This document shows positions 1 to 10,495 of a DNA stretch of 64,000 bases, one piece after another; position 1 is the first letter of the stretch; the number at the start of each line of letters is the position of its first letter. This DNA comes from Rhexocercosporidium sp. MPI-PUGE-AT-0058 (Eukaryota; Ascomycota; Leotiomycetes; Helotiales), in assembly GCA_020746875.1 (NCBI GenBank), contig JAGTJL010000008.1, positions 1,426,001 through 1,490,000 on the forward strand, in the 5' to 3' direction. The position numbers were made by a program, and so were the translations under genes. Below the pieces are notes generated by a model. The model ran no database searches. It saw only the letters and a list, made by a program, of their open reading frames with translations, and was not told the DNA's origin.

Positions 1-3000
1 ATCGAACCTAATATCTCCTCTTGGAAAGGATACTTCTGTGACTGAGTGTGTCAGTTCAACTTGTCAATCTGTAGGATCGCAAGTATCGTTTCAATTGCGT
101 ACGATTCGAGCATATTTGAGAGGCTGAAGCTGAGGAGGCGCCTCATTGTTTGGAGACTCATCCCAGTGCCGTAAATAGGATGGCAGCTAATTCATGACTC
201 TTGCTGATTTTGGATGGCTTGGTAACATTAGAAGGATGAGCATCCACACTCTAGATACAAAACATCTGCCATCACTGAATTGTCATCCAGTCTTCCAGAC
301 TTAACAACGGATGACGCTTCAACCATACCATGACATTTACATTCACAGACAACTCTCGCATCATCCCATGGCTGAAGATTTCAGAGTTTCTTGGTTTCTC
401 GCAAGCCTCGTATGATAATAGCAAAATGACAGAACATGAGTTTGTTCCATCGGATGACTCGAAACAGTCTGAATTCTCACTGACAATCCTTTGTGGCCAC
501 TGGACGACCTACAGGATGACTGTGCCAAAATAGAAGTCGTAGAAATAGATTGCGAGTCTGTTTCTGAGAATAGAACGGTCCACGAGCAATCGTGCTTCGC
601 ATGCGACCTCAGACACTAGATCCACGTAAACAAAGTTGCCATTTCGTCTCCCTGACGCACCACTGACTCCCAAAAAATCCTGACGCGGGGGAAAATGTTT
701 GAGGATGTCACATGTAGAGCACTTGCGTAGTACACGTGATGGCAAAGAATGTTTCGCGTTACGCAGCAAGGGACTCCAAAAATGGACTCCTCTCGCGAAC
801 CTGCTCGGATGGCGGAATTCCCGTGCAATGTTGAGAAACAACATGTCGGACGAATGTGCGGGTTTCGAAACAAAAACATTCTATTGATAAATTGATAAGC
901 ACTTTGCAAACTGCGGAGGATTCAGAACCTCGAGAGATCACCAGAAAGGACATGCGCGGAAGGAGAAAATCCCCGCACCAAATGGGATACGAAAGAAACA
1001 AGAGGTAAACAAGCCCTTTGGCCACCTACGCAACACACTCAAGATCGGATCAAACACAGCGCATAGATAGAACCCTGCTGCCCCTCACAATTCGTCATTC
1101 GACACTTGTCAGTGCCGAGAGTTTGTAGAATCTGTGACAGCGGTAAAGAGTCGATCCTCATGCCATGGGCGTTCAAATTGACTTGAAATTGGGTGCGGCC
1201 CCCTGGTCATGTTCGGTCGAGACGATGTCCGAACGTTCTGTGTTTGAGAGCTGGCAATCCGCGCCACGTCCCACGGATTCAGCGGCGGCTCAATGGGGAC
1301 CCTTGATTTCCAGCAGAACAAGAGACGAGGGGATCGGATGGCAGATCGCCACGAGCGTCCTGGAGAACGTACGTACGAGGACAACGAGAATTGAGATGGC
1401 AAGGTATCAAGGCCGGGAGGCGTAAGGCTGCTTGATTACTGCAGAAAATAAAATGGTGTTTATGATGGAACGGCACAAGCGAGGCGAGTCGGATGCCGAG
1501 GGCGAGGATTGAGGGATGAGCTGGCCTGGCTTCCAGTCCTCGACGAACGGTTCTTCCCCCTTCCGAATAACCAGCAATCTCAACCGCGTCTGACTACACC
1601 ACCCCATCACCGTGTTTCTTCAGTCGCTTTGATCGACAATGACGGCCGCCACCAGTTGAAGGTTGAGACGAAGATGATTTGCCGCACAGCTCCGGCGACG
1701 AGGTTCTCCAATGCTGCTTTCTTGGCCGCTGCTGACTTCACTTCCCCACAATCATGCACCCGCGCAAAGAGGGAACTCGGAAATCGCGAGAGCGCGCAGG
1801 CAAGCATTGTATCATGCCACAGGTCAGCATCAGCAGTATCGAAGTAGGTGCATCTTGTTCCTAACACATGATTCGAACCCCGTAATAATCGGTGGTCGTG
1901 ATGCTGATGGTGCCGATACCAATACTCTCACAATTGGTGTACAGCGGACCAGCCGATGGACGAACAAGCAACATGTGGAGTCTTTTCCCCCGGTTCAATC
2001 GACGAGCTCTAATTCATCCTGATACACCTGCTGCCTTTGCAGACCAGATTCTAGCTCCCGCGTTCTGGTGATTCGAAAGGGTCTGATTTATGGAGTCCCA
2101 AGATAAAAGCTGCGTCAAAAGCTTCGTGTTCAAGCCGTTTGTCTGGAAGCTCACGGGACAATCCAAACCCAGACTCCCCCATATTGATTGATGAGCATGC
2201 TGTTTTGACAGTTGACGGGCTCTTCCCAGGTCAACAAAGCCTTGCATGCCTGTCCGAGAGGGTCTTTCTCGTTTCTCGTCCTATCCTAGCCTATCATATC
2301 TCGTCCTATTATTATCCCGATGTTTCTACTGTGCTTCGAATCGGTCCCAACTGCGAAACAGACGCGAATCCAGCCATTCACGAGCGCTCCCCAGCCTGGG
2401 CAGCCTCACCCAAGGCCCGTAAGTGTCGTTGTCTTGTGCCCACCGAGGCGCCGCAACATCTGACCGCGGTGTCAATCGTGCAGCTGTGGAGCCACTTGAA
2501 AGAAAAGCTCTTCCCAGCGGTCCAATGAGTCGGACAGATCTAGCTCCATCAGATAGAGTCCATGGTTAGTTGCAGAGCTCGTGCCTCAGCTCGTCGGTGC
2601 CGATTGCTTGGGCACTCCCACCAAACAGCAGGGCTGGCTAAGCGAGGGTTTCGACTGGACAGGGATAACACCCACTGCAGCGGCAGAAGCCTGCACCTCT
2701 TCACGACACTTGAAATCTTAAATTGTGTGTGTTGCAAGATTCAACACAGATTTATGCTGCCTCCCGTGGAATACCGCGCTGTGGCGATGGTGCTGGGCTT
2801 CGCATATTGCCGGTCGAACACTTCAGCTTTTTAGCCATCCAGTGATGGCTTCATGGAATGCCTCTGGAAGTCCTCGACAGCGAAGCCGTGACATTCCAGA
2901 GGCAGCACCCCGCCATCTCAAACAATGCCCCCCGGTCACCAAGAAACGCCAGTATGAAGAGAAACGGGACGAAAGGAGGGGATCCTCCCAAAGAAGATGT

Positions 3001-3139
3001 GAAATCAAGCCATGCATAATTAGAAACCGTCAAGAACACCGGCCACCCCTCCACCCCGGCAAACTTCAGAGGGAAAAAATGCACGGCCACGACTTGCTAC
3101 GGGAGCAGGATACTCCAGATGATCCCATGCAAGGCCATG
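1..3139. other. Gene-free left flank
   Basis: No gene could be supported on either strand. The open frames here (the longest is 167 codons, 2725-3228 plus) are arginine/proline/serine-rich, overlap each other on both strands, and carry no recognisable domain or consistent intron joins. The sequence is of mixed composition without long repeats. The right part is probably the upstream region of the Myb-like gene that starts at 3503. A far-upstream exon or a non-coding RNA cannot be excluded. Confidence 0.5.
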
Positions 3140-3140
3140 C

Positions 3141-3195
3141 TTTCATATATGATCTCTGGTCCGCCCGTCTTGTCTTCTTTTCTTTCTTTCTCCTA
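3141..3195 (+). promoter_or_regulatory. Probable core promoter of the Myb-like gene
   Basis: A TATA-like CATATAT (3144-3150) is followed by a CT-rich run (about 3168-3195), the usual layout around transcription starts in filamentous fungi. It lies about 300-350 bases before the ATG at 3503, leaving a long pyrimidine-rich leader. Assigned from sequence pattern only. Confidence 0.35.
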
Positions 3196-3502
3196 CACTC
3201 GACGTCGACTACACCGTTCCGCAGCTAATACACTCTCTTTTATTGCCCAACTGGCTTGGCTGCTTACATTCTTTACTGTAGTTTATAGCGTTGTTTAACT
3301 TTATTCCATTCTCTTCATATCCATACTTTTTTCCCAACATCTACGCTATCTTCGACAGACAGACCATTACATTCTACCTGCAGCCTCGGCCTGCCCTTTA
3401 CAACAAACCTTCCATTCTATCACTTGCTGGATCAACAAGTCTATTTTCAGCATAAAATTTGAACGTTCCGAACTTCACATTCCTTAACGATAAACGATTG
3501 TC

Positions 3503-4616
3503 ATGTCTTCCCCACAAATGAACACCTCTGCCCATGTGGCTCCATCCAACTACTCTCCAGTCGACGCCATCAACCGACACGACTATGGAGTGCAGAAGAA
3601 CAGAAAGCAGGCATCAACCGGTGGTGGGAGAGCTTGGAGCGAGGACGAGGTACGAAGACAGAGTCAGGGCTGTGCTGGATGTCGCTAACATGTCGCTTGC
3701 AGGAAGTTTATTTGCTTCAGACTCGCCTCCAGAAGATGCCTTACAAGCATATCGCTGCTCACTTGAAGAAGACCGAGTTGGCCTGCCGCCTTCACTACCA
3801 TCAATTGTCCCACGGGAGCAATCGCCGCAAGCGAACCAACTCCGTCACCTCGTCGGGTGCTGGATCCGTGGCCCACTCCCCAATCATGTCTCACTCGATG
3901 CCATCTCCCATCAATGAGAACATGCAACCCGTTACCCCACCCACCTATAACTACTCTCCCCAATCACCCGTCCACGTTCAGCTCCCTTCCGCATCCAGCC
4001 TTCTCCACCGATCCGACTCCAACAGTCCTCCCCGAACTCTTAACCACCCTGTGGCCATCCTTCCCAAGCCATCTCCCCCTCGTCGTGCTCTTTCAGACTC
4101 ATCTGCCAACCCACCACTCCGTCTTGACTGCGATATTGCATCTGGCCAGGTCAACATCTCCAATATCGACAAGGAGCGTCTTCGTCAAATCTACGAGGCT
4201 CACCGAGCCTCATTCTGGGGCGTCATTGCTTCCGAATACGGCGCAGGAGTTTCGCCCCTCTTACTCGAGGAGACATGGAAGCGAGGAATCGCAACCAATG
4301 CTCCCCCAACTCCATGTGTCTCCCCAGACACTCAGACGATCCGCAATGGTGCTTATCAGGGGTACAACCCAAAGCCCATGCACCAACTCCCAACTCCAGT
4401 TCAGGAGAATAAGACCAACGCTACCAGCATTTCTGCTCTCTTGGGCATTGTAAGTTCATACCCTTTTAGATCAATCACTATCACATTCTAACAATATTAC
4501 AGGATGCCAGCCCTCGCAGCCCAAAGGAGCGTGAGATGATCAAGCGCATGGAAGAGCGAAGAGACACCCGAGACATCGTCATGGCTGGCATTGAGATGGG
4601 TCAACGATGCGACTAG
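3503..4616 (+). CDS. Myb/SANT-like DNA-binding domain protein
   Basis: Three exons (3503-3649, 3703-4449, 4503-4616) join in frame into a 335-residue protein; both introns have GT-AG ends and about 53 nt. Residues 43-85 form one Myb/SANT-like repeat. It begins GRAWSEDEEVYLLQ and continues with MPYKHIAAHLKKTELACRLHYHQL, an acidic helix followed by a basic recognition-like helix; intron 1 splits this domain. The middle is serine/proline/histidine-rich and probably disordered. A second conserved-looking block (about residues 205-240, with IDKERLRQIYEAHR) precedes a basic C-terminus (ERRDTRDIVMAGIEMG). It is probably a nuclear transcription regulator; no target is known. The ATG was chosen because the frame opens just after a long leader and continues straight into the Myb block. 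Function beyond DNA binding is inference. Confidence 0.8.
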
Positions 4617-5397
4617 GAGTCTTCGTCAATTATTCTTCGGTGCAGGATTTTAATGATTGAAGTGGTGGATGATGTTTGATTCTTTTGAAGCATTAGGTGG
4701 GAGTTGGGAGGAAGGAGTCTGGACGATTCATGTCTTCATGACTGATGGACTGAATGATGGGCGGGTTTTCTTTGCTTGTTGCGCTTCTGTTCTAGGTATG
4801 ATGTTTCGTCGTTGCTGCTTTGGAGATGAGCGTTTATAAAGAAAAGTGGAGGCAAAGTTGAAGAAATTTGGTGGTTTTGTACGATAGAGTTTTGTTGCTT
4901 TAAAAAAAATGTTACATTCTCCACAACCAGTTCAGTCCTCGTACCTCTGCATTGTTTTGATCAGCTTCAATGTTTGAACTAATGTCAATAATCACTACAT
5001 TCGGATTCGTGTCATTTCAATTTGCATAAAACAGCCTCGTATCTTCGTTCGGAACCTGTTCTTGTTCTGGGATTCGTTTCACTCTGTGACGAATGTGGCC
5101 GCATTGATTTAAGCATGGCATGGCCCATGGCTCAGGGGGTTTCGGCTGTGGCAGGGGGCTGATGCTGATGTTGTTGAGATGAACCCACAGATGTTCGGTT
5201 ATATTCGGAAATATCTCCGAGCACCCGAGGCCCGGATTAAACGTCAATAACAGGAGAGCCAGGCCGTGCGGAGAGCAAAACGCGATCTGAGGACGAAGAG
5301 ATGAGATGACAGGCCCCGCAGCTTGTTGACGTCCAGTCGACGCAATGCCATCGAAACAACAAACGAACCCTACTTGCCAATAATCCGAAGCGTCACC
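4617..5397. other. Intergenic, Myb-like gene to HTD2-like gene
   Basis: About 780 bases. The first half is T/G-rich and probably 3' untranslated sequence of the upstream gene. The second half precedes the dehydratase gene and contains no TATA box that I can see. The open frames on both strands show no family likeness. Confidence 0.5.
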
Positions 5398-6496
5398 ATG
5401 TCCCCGACTCTTCGTTACCTCGGCCAACTGAGCTCAAACGCGAGCTCGAGATCTGCGCCATGTCTTCGTCTTGCCAGACAACCGGTCTACCATCGTCTCT
5501 ACAGCTCCGAGCGTAATGCAAAGGCGATTGCTTCTGAATTCCTCTCGAAGACCCAAGCCAATCCTCCCAATGCCCATACTCAATTGCTGGACGCGAACCA
5601 GCTCCAGCGATTCTCCGCGACCTTCTCCCGCCCTGAGCTCTCGAAAACCTTACCGAAGAACGGCACCCCTCTGCCAGCTGGATATCATCTAGCCTACTTC
5701 ACACCAGCACAAGTTGAAGAAGAGCTGGGACGCGATGGCACAGATACAACGTTCAACCCCCCCAGCCCCTACACCCGGCGGATGTGGGCTGGTGGGGAGT
5801 TGGAATGGGTGAAAGGGAACAAGTTGAGAGTCGGGCAAGAAGTCACAGAGATGACGAAGCTGGTTTCTTCCTATGCGAAGCTGTCCAGAGCGGGGAATGA
5901 AATGATTATCGTCAGTGTGGAGAAGAAGTTCCAGAATGAACATGGCGTGGCATTGCTTGATAAGAGGTAGGACTTTGATGCAAGATGGAGCTTTGATACG
6001 ATGAATATCTTGAAATACTTGCTTGCTTGCTTCTGCTAGCATGAGTTACTGACAAAGTTCTGCTAGGAATTGGGTTTTCCGAGAAGAGATCACAAAACCT
6101 CAAACTCCTGCGCGCCAGCCAGAAGTGGTACCATTTCCGGAAGGCAAGCACGTACGAGACTTCAACCAAACAGATGTCACGCTTTTCCGGTTTTCAGCCC
6201 TTACGTTCAACGGCCACAAGATTCATTACTCTAAAGAATGGTGTCGAGAAGTCGAGGGTCACCGCGGGCTTGTCGTCCACGGGCCATTGAACCTGATCAA
6301 CATGCTCAACTTCTGGAGGGATATTCGAGGCGGTGATGCCACTCCCAAAAAGATTACGTACCGGGCGACGAATCCTCTGTACGCGGGTGAGGCATACAGG
6401 ATTGTCATGGGCGAAGAGGTGCAGAAAGTTACAGAGGTAAAGATTGTGGACAGCTACGGTCAGATGTCGATGCAAGCGACAATTGAAAGTTTTTGA
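5398..6496 (+). CDS. HTD2: Mitochondrial 3-hydroxyacyl-thioester dehydratase (Htd2-like)
   Basis: Two exons (5398-5966, 6067-6496) encode 332 residues. The first 35 or so are rich in Arg/Ser/Leu and lack acids, as in a mitochondrial presequence. The C-terminal half carries the hot-dog/MaoC dehydratase signature, seen as DVTLFRFSALTFNGHKIHY followed by VHGPLNLINML, typical of yeast Htd2p and its relatives. Known Htd2 dehydrates 3-hydroxyacyl-ACP in the mitochondrial type II fatty acid pathway that supplies octanoate for lipoate. The start at 5398 has a good context (CACC before ATG). Some fungal members of this fold are itaconyl- or mesaconyl-CoA hydratases; with no itaconate genes nearby Htd2 is the better reading. 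Confidence 0.85.
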
Positions 6497-7448
6497 TTTG
6501 ACCAAGTATTTCTACATGATGTCTAGCATTTCAGTGTCGAGTGACCTTTTTAAGCTTGTTCTAAAAATGATTTCATCATTTTTCATCTGTCTGCTTCCAA
6601 ATTTTCTCGGCCAGGATGTTAAACTCTAGTAGCGGTGTACAAGTACCTCGCAGCGTTTTCTCTCGTCAGCAAAAGCTTGCATCTAGCGATGTTTCAGCAC
6701 ATGTTTTCCAGCTATAGGAGTCTCTGTCAAGATCGTGGCTATGTATGCCCCAACTTTACTCCCCACTGAAACCCCATCTTCTAGCCTCATGTGCTATCCA
6801 AAAATTCATCACATGATTCGGGTACAATAATCGGCTCTAGATTTATCCCCGCCAAGCATACAGCAGTTTTCGCCAAGGTGTTAGCAAACTGTTTCCTCAA
6901 TTCATTTGTCCATTCTCTGCTGATCTCAGCCAAGAAATCTATCCGCGTCATAGCCTCGTTGCAATGACGAGGTTGCTATATCCCATCAAAAGTCAAAAAG
7001 GTCGGCGAGTCTTGGCCTCAGCTTTCCTCGACGTGGACGCTCTTGGCCCTTCTCCACCTCCAACCAATTCATCAAATTGCCATGCGTTTTTTAAGCATAC
7101 TCCACACATTTTGAAACTTCACTAAATGGCTTCCATGGGTTATGGAAGGTCGGGTAGGACGGCTGTGGCCGGTATTTAGTCAGGTGCCTTGGTGCCTCCC
7201 ATTAAGCGACTCCATGTCGTGCCTCGTCCGACCTGCTGTGAAGAAGACCTAGGGGAGGTCTAGTCGAGTAGCTTCAACTGGTAAATATCTTTAATTAGAC
7301 TTTCGGGCTTTAGTGGATAGCAGCTGTGACGTTGCATCAGTGGCTCAGACTTCATATCCTACTGTCGTGTGCAAATCTGTTGTTTGGTTGGCTTCCCGAG
7401 TTCTAGATCCCTGGGAAATAGCCAGACCAATTTGGCATGACCGATTTG
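6497..7448. other. Intergenic, HTD2-like gene to secreted-protein gene
   Basis: About 950 bases of mixed composition with no long open frame and no repeat. I see no gene in it. Confidence 0.5.
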
Positions 7449-7456
7449 ATATAAGA
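7449..7456 (+). promoter_or_regulatory. TATA-like box of the secreted-protein gene
   Basis: ATATAAGA stands about 100 bases before the ATG at 7555 and is followed by a CA/CT-rich leader ending in CTCATT before the start codon. This fits a strongly expressed fungal gene with a short leader. Pattern only. Confidence 0.4.
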
Positions 7457-7554
7457 ATCTAGGATCCTCGCATTGACATCTCAATGCCCATTTTCACCAG
7501 CACAATCTTCCTCGACATCAACCTTTAGATAGGACTCCCAAACCATATCTCATT

Positions 7555-8296
7555 ATGCAACTCATCAAAGTCTCAGTTCTCGCCCTCCTCTCCAGCTACG
7601 TAGCAGCTCAAGATATCGACAACAACGATGTCCCACCCCAATGCCGAACTGTCTGTGCAACGTCAGTACTAATCTTCAGTGACTTAAAGTAAATGACTTA
7701 CATGACACAGTGTCGTCAATCTAACCGAAACCTGTGATCGCCAAAACAATGATAACGATAGTGGTTACATTAACTGCGTGTGTTCTGGTACCAACGCAGC
7801 AGCAGAGATCCCAGCCTGTGAAGCATGTATCGCGAACTTCGACCGTAACGACGGCTCTGACAACGGTATAGCTCCTCACTTCTCCATACTCAGCCAAATC
7901 AGCAATACTGACACAAATTCAGACGTGAATGATCTTGTCCGCTCCTGCTCATTCTCAAGAACGTCCTACTTGAGCATGTCCGGCCCTCCCACCGCCAGTG
8001 GAACCAAACCAACGGCACCAGGAGCAGGCGGACCCCTCACCACTCTCACCGGCTCGGAAAGCACCAGGACTCCTGCCATCACAGGATCTGCTTCCAGCGC
8101 AATCGCGTCGCTATCTTCAGTTCTCACCGGTCTCTCGGCTACCAACTCGAGGCAGGTCGCTTCGGCATCGTCTGCTTTGGCCAGTTTGACTTCTGCGGCT
8201 GCCGGTCCTCTTGATACCAGCGCTGCCGGCGCAAACAGTGTTAAGGCAGTTGGTGTAGTTAGTGCTTTGTTCTTAGGGGTTCTTGGTCTTGCTTGA
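7555..8296 (+). CDS. Small cysteine-rich secreted protein, probable GPI anchor
   Basis: Three exons (7555-7661, 7711-7865, 7923-8296) give 211 residues. The N-terminus MQLIKVSVLALLSSYVAA is a clear signal peptide. It is followed by a compact domain with eight cysteines (QCRTVC, TETC, NCVC, PACEAC, RSC), then a Ser/Thr/Gly/Ala-rich stalk. The end, GVVSALFLGVLGLA, is a hydrophobic tail after small residues, as in GPI-anchor signals. It probably sits on the plasma membrane or cell wall. The cysteine spacing is not the CFEM pattern, and I do not recognise a named family. Intron 2 is 57 nt with no stop in frame, so its retention would insert 19 residues between cysteines 7 and 8. An effector or wall-structure role is possible but unsupported. 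Confidence 0.78.
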
Positions 8297-8539
8297 TCTA
8301 GCTTGTTGAAAGGGAAGGGAGATGTGAATGGGAGGCGTGGATTGTGGGATTTTAAGGATGAGGCTTTTACTTTCCTTTTTCGTCACTCCTTAACGTTTGG
8401 CCAAGATTCATGAATGATATCACGAATTATGACAGTCCTCTTTCATCCCTTCATAGTAGAAATACCAAAACAAGGTTCAATCTTACACTGCATGCCGTGT
8501 TTCCCCGGATATATTCCAAGCCACAGCAGTCAGAAATCA

Positions 8540-9751
8540 TCACCACGGCATCTTCAAAACCTCTCCCTCCTCACCACTCCCCGGCCGCCCCCACACAACC
8601 TCCGCACTAGGCTCCTCCCCCTCCACAAACCTCATTACGATATTAAAAAGCGTACTACTCCTCGTCTCAACCGGTCTCTTCGGATCCTCCTGGCAGCAAA
8701 TAGCCTGCGGAGCATTAAACCCATCCGAGAAAACCCTTTTCCGCAACACATTGGCATCAACATCCTCGCCACTATCAGCCAACTGATCTGTCAGTTCCTG
8801 TATCCGAGAAAGTCGAATAGGACTCCCGCTCAACCAAGGCGGCTCATCCACGTAGCGGTTTTGGATAAAGTGGTTCGTGTGACATGCTATGCCTTTTGAG
8901 TTCGGTTGGATGTGAACATCACCTTTTGGGGATAGCTCCAGACTTATTGGACCTTTTGAGTCTGCGAGGAGAATGTGTGCAGATGAAGCAATGCCTCCGA
9001 GAGACTCGAGTTTGGCGATTGCAACTGCTGTGGTCTCGGATTCGAGACACAGACGAAGAGCTACGTGGATAGGCAATTTACTCGCATCCGTAGGCCTCGC
9101 ACGAATAGCATTGAGATTCGTGCCTACAGACGCTGAATTAAACCCGATCTTGCCTACGATACCAGCCTATGCCAGATCAGCTTCTCGGTAAGTGGGAATC
9201 GTTTGACGTTATAATGTCATACCTCAGTAACCATCCAAATCTTCGGCCTCCCCACCCCCTCAACAGACATCAAAACGCAATTCTCTTTAACCCTCCTCGT
9301 CCAATCCCAATTCTGCGCCAGCCACGCCTCACCCCCCTCCCTTTTCCACCCTAGACTCGTACACCCATCCGAGAACAAGCCCAACGCAATCTCACTCCTA
9401 CAATTCAGCGCAACGATATCCAGTAAGTCGACATTAGCACCTTCGGCAATAGCTGCCATCTCGACGTGGAGATCGGGGGTCAGGTGCTGGATGGTGGCGC
9501 TGTAGTCTTTGGCTATGGAACGCACGTCGGACCAGGCTAGTTTGGAGGTTTGTAAGAACATAGCTTCGTAGATTTGGATTTGGTTGCGGATTTTGGGGGC
9601 GAGAATACGGCCATGTTGGAGTCCTATCTGTGATTTTGTTAATACCGTAGCAACCATGTTTAGGTTAATATATGTAGTTTCTTACCTCTCTTGGCGGGCC
9701 AGACAGCTCAACAATTTCTGGAGTCTCGAATTCCTGATTCTTGGATGGCAT
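8540..9751 (-). CDS. Acyl-CoA:isopenicillin N acyltransferase-like protein (Ntn family)
   Basis: Minus strand, three exons (9686-9751, 9223-9627, 8540-9166), 365 residues, close to the usual size of the family. It opens with the typical block around SGPPREIGLQHGRILAP. The motif DGCTSLGW places Cys111 after a glycine, matching the Gly-Cys autocleavage site and N-terminal nucleophile of penicillin acyltransferase (PenDE/AatA). AQNWDW follows and is also conserved. The classic enzyme swaps the side chain of isopenicillin N for phenylacetyl in peroxisomes. Here the C-terminus (KMPW) is not a PTS1 signal, and no ACV synthetase or IPN synthase lies in the window, so penicillin production is not implied. 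Related stand-alone copies are widespread in fungi with unknown substrates. Expect self-cleavage into a small alpha and a larger beta chain. Confidence 0.85.
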
Positions 9752-10495
9752 CTTGGGCAATGTTATAGACTCAATTCCGGACAAAGTTCATCTATGCAGG
9801 ACTTGAACTGCGATTAAGATGCAAAGACGAAGGTACTATATTATAGATGTAGACCCCACTTTTGACATGAGTGACCAAGCTAAATGGAGTAAAGATACCC
9901 CAGACCGAGAGCCTGACCTTCCTAATGTTTTTCAAAAACGATGAAAAGAACTTATTTGCAGAGGCAGAGTCCAAATCTGCTCAAATCTAACGTGCTGTAT
10001 CACAAGCACTTGCTTGTAGTTGGGGGAAAGATGAGCTTGCCCACAAAAAGAGCCATGCAAGCGAGGTCTTCGTGGCTTTTCTTTACGCAAATAAGCGAAG
10101 GCTTCCGGAGACTTACTTTCTTAGCCAATACTTTTGTTACTTGAGTTGCGAAGACTGCGTAAACTTCAAAGGTATGGAGACAAGTGAGGTCTCTTATTAT
10201 GAAATCTATCGTGACGACCTCGTCTTACATTTAAGCGAGTCTAAGATCAACAAACGTAACATTGCAGAGCGGGAATCTCATTTTAATACCACTTACTCTT
10301 CTTTACGGAGCCCTACGCGAATAGACCCATGCAATCTTCTGACCCATCACAATCATTCAATCATCATCCTGGCATAGTACACGCATCTCCCATCAACAAA
10401 TAGCTAGCTATCTATACAGAACGGAAGAATGTTCATTTCGGAGCAAACCAGCTCTCATCCTAGCCATAAGCATAAGTTAAACACCTCACCAACCA
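9752..10495. other. Intergenic between acyltransferase-like gene and pseudogene
   Basis: About 740 bases, mildly AT-rich, without convincing coding sequence. It holds the upstream region of the acyltransferase-like gene and the far 3' side of the decayed gene. Confidence 0.45.

Noticed and set aside
1866..1890. Minus-strand GGGGTTCGAATC, like a tRNA T-arm (B box)
   Set aside because: The bases after the loop do not pair with the GGGG stem, and no A box or anticodon arm lies at the right distance.
2725..3228. 167-codon plus-strand frame upstream of the Myb-like gene
   Set aside because: Composition is Arg/Pro/Ser-rich without domain features, and its 3' end covers the probable promoter (TATA-like and CT-rich).
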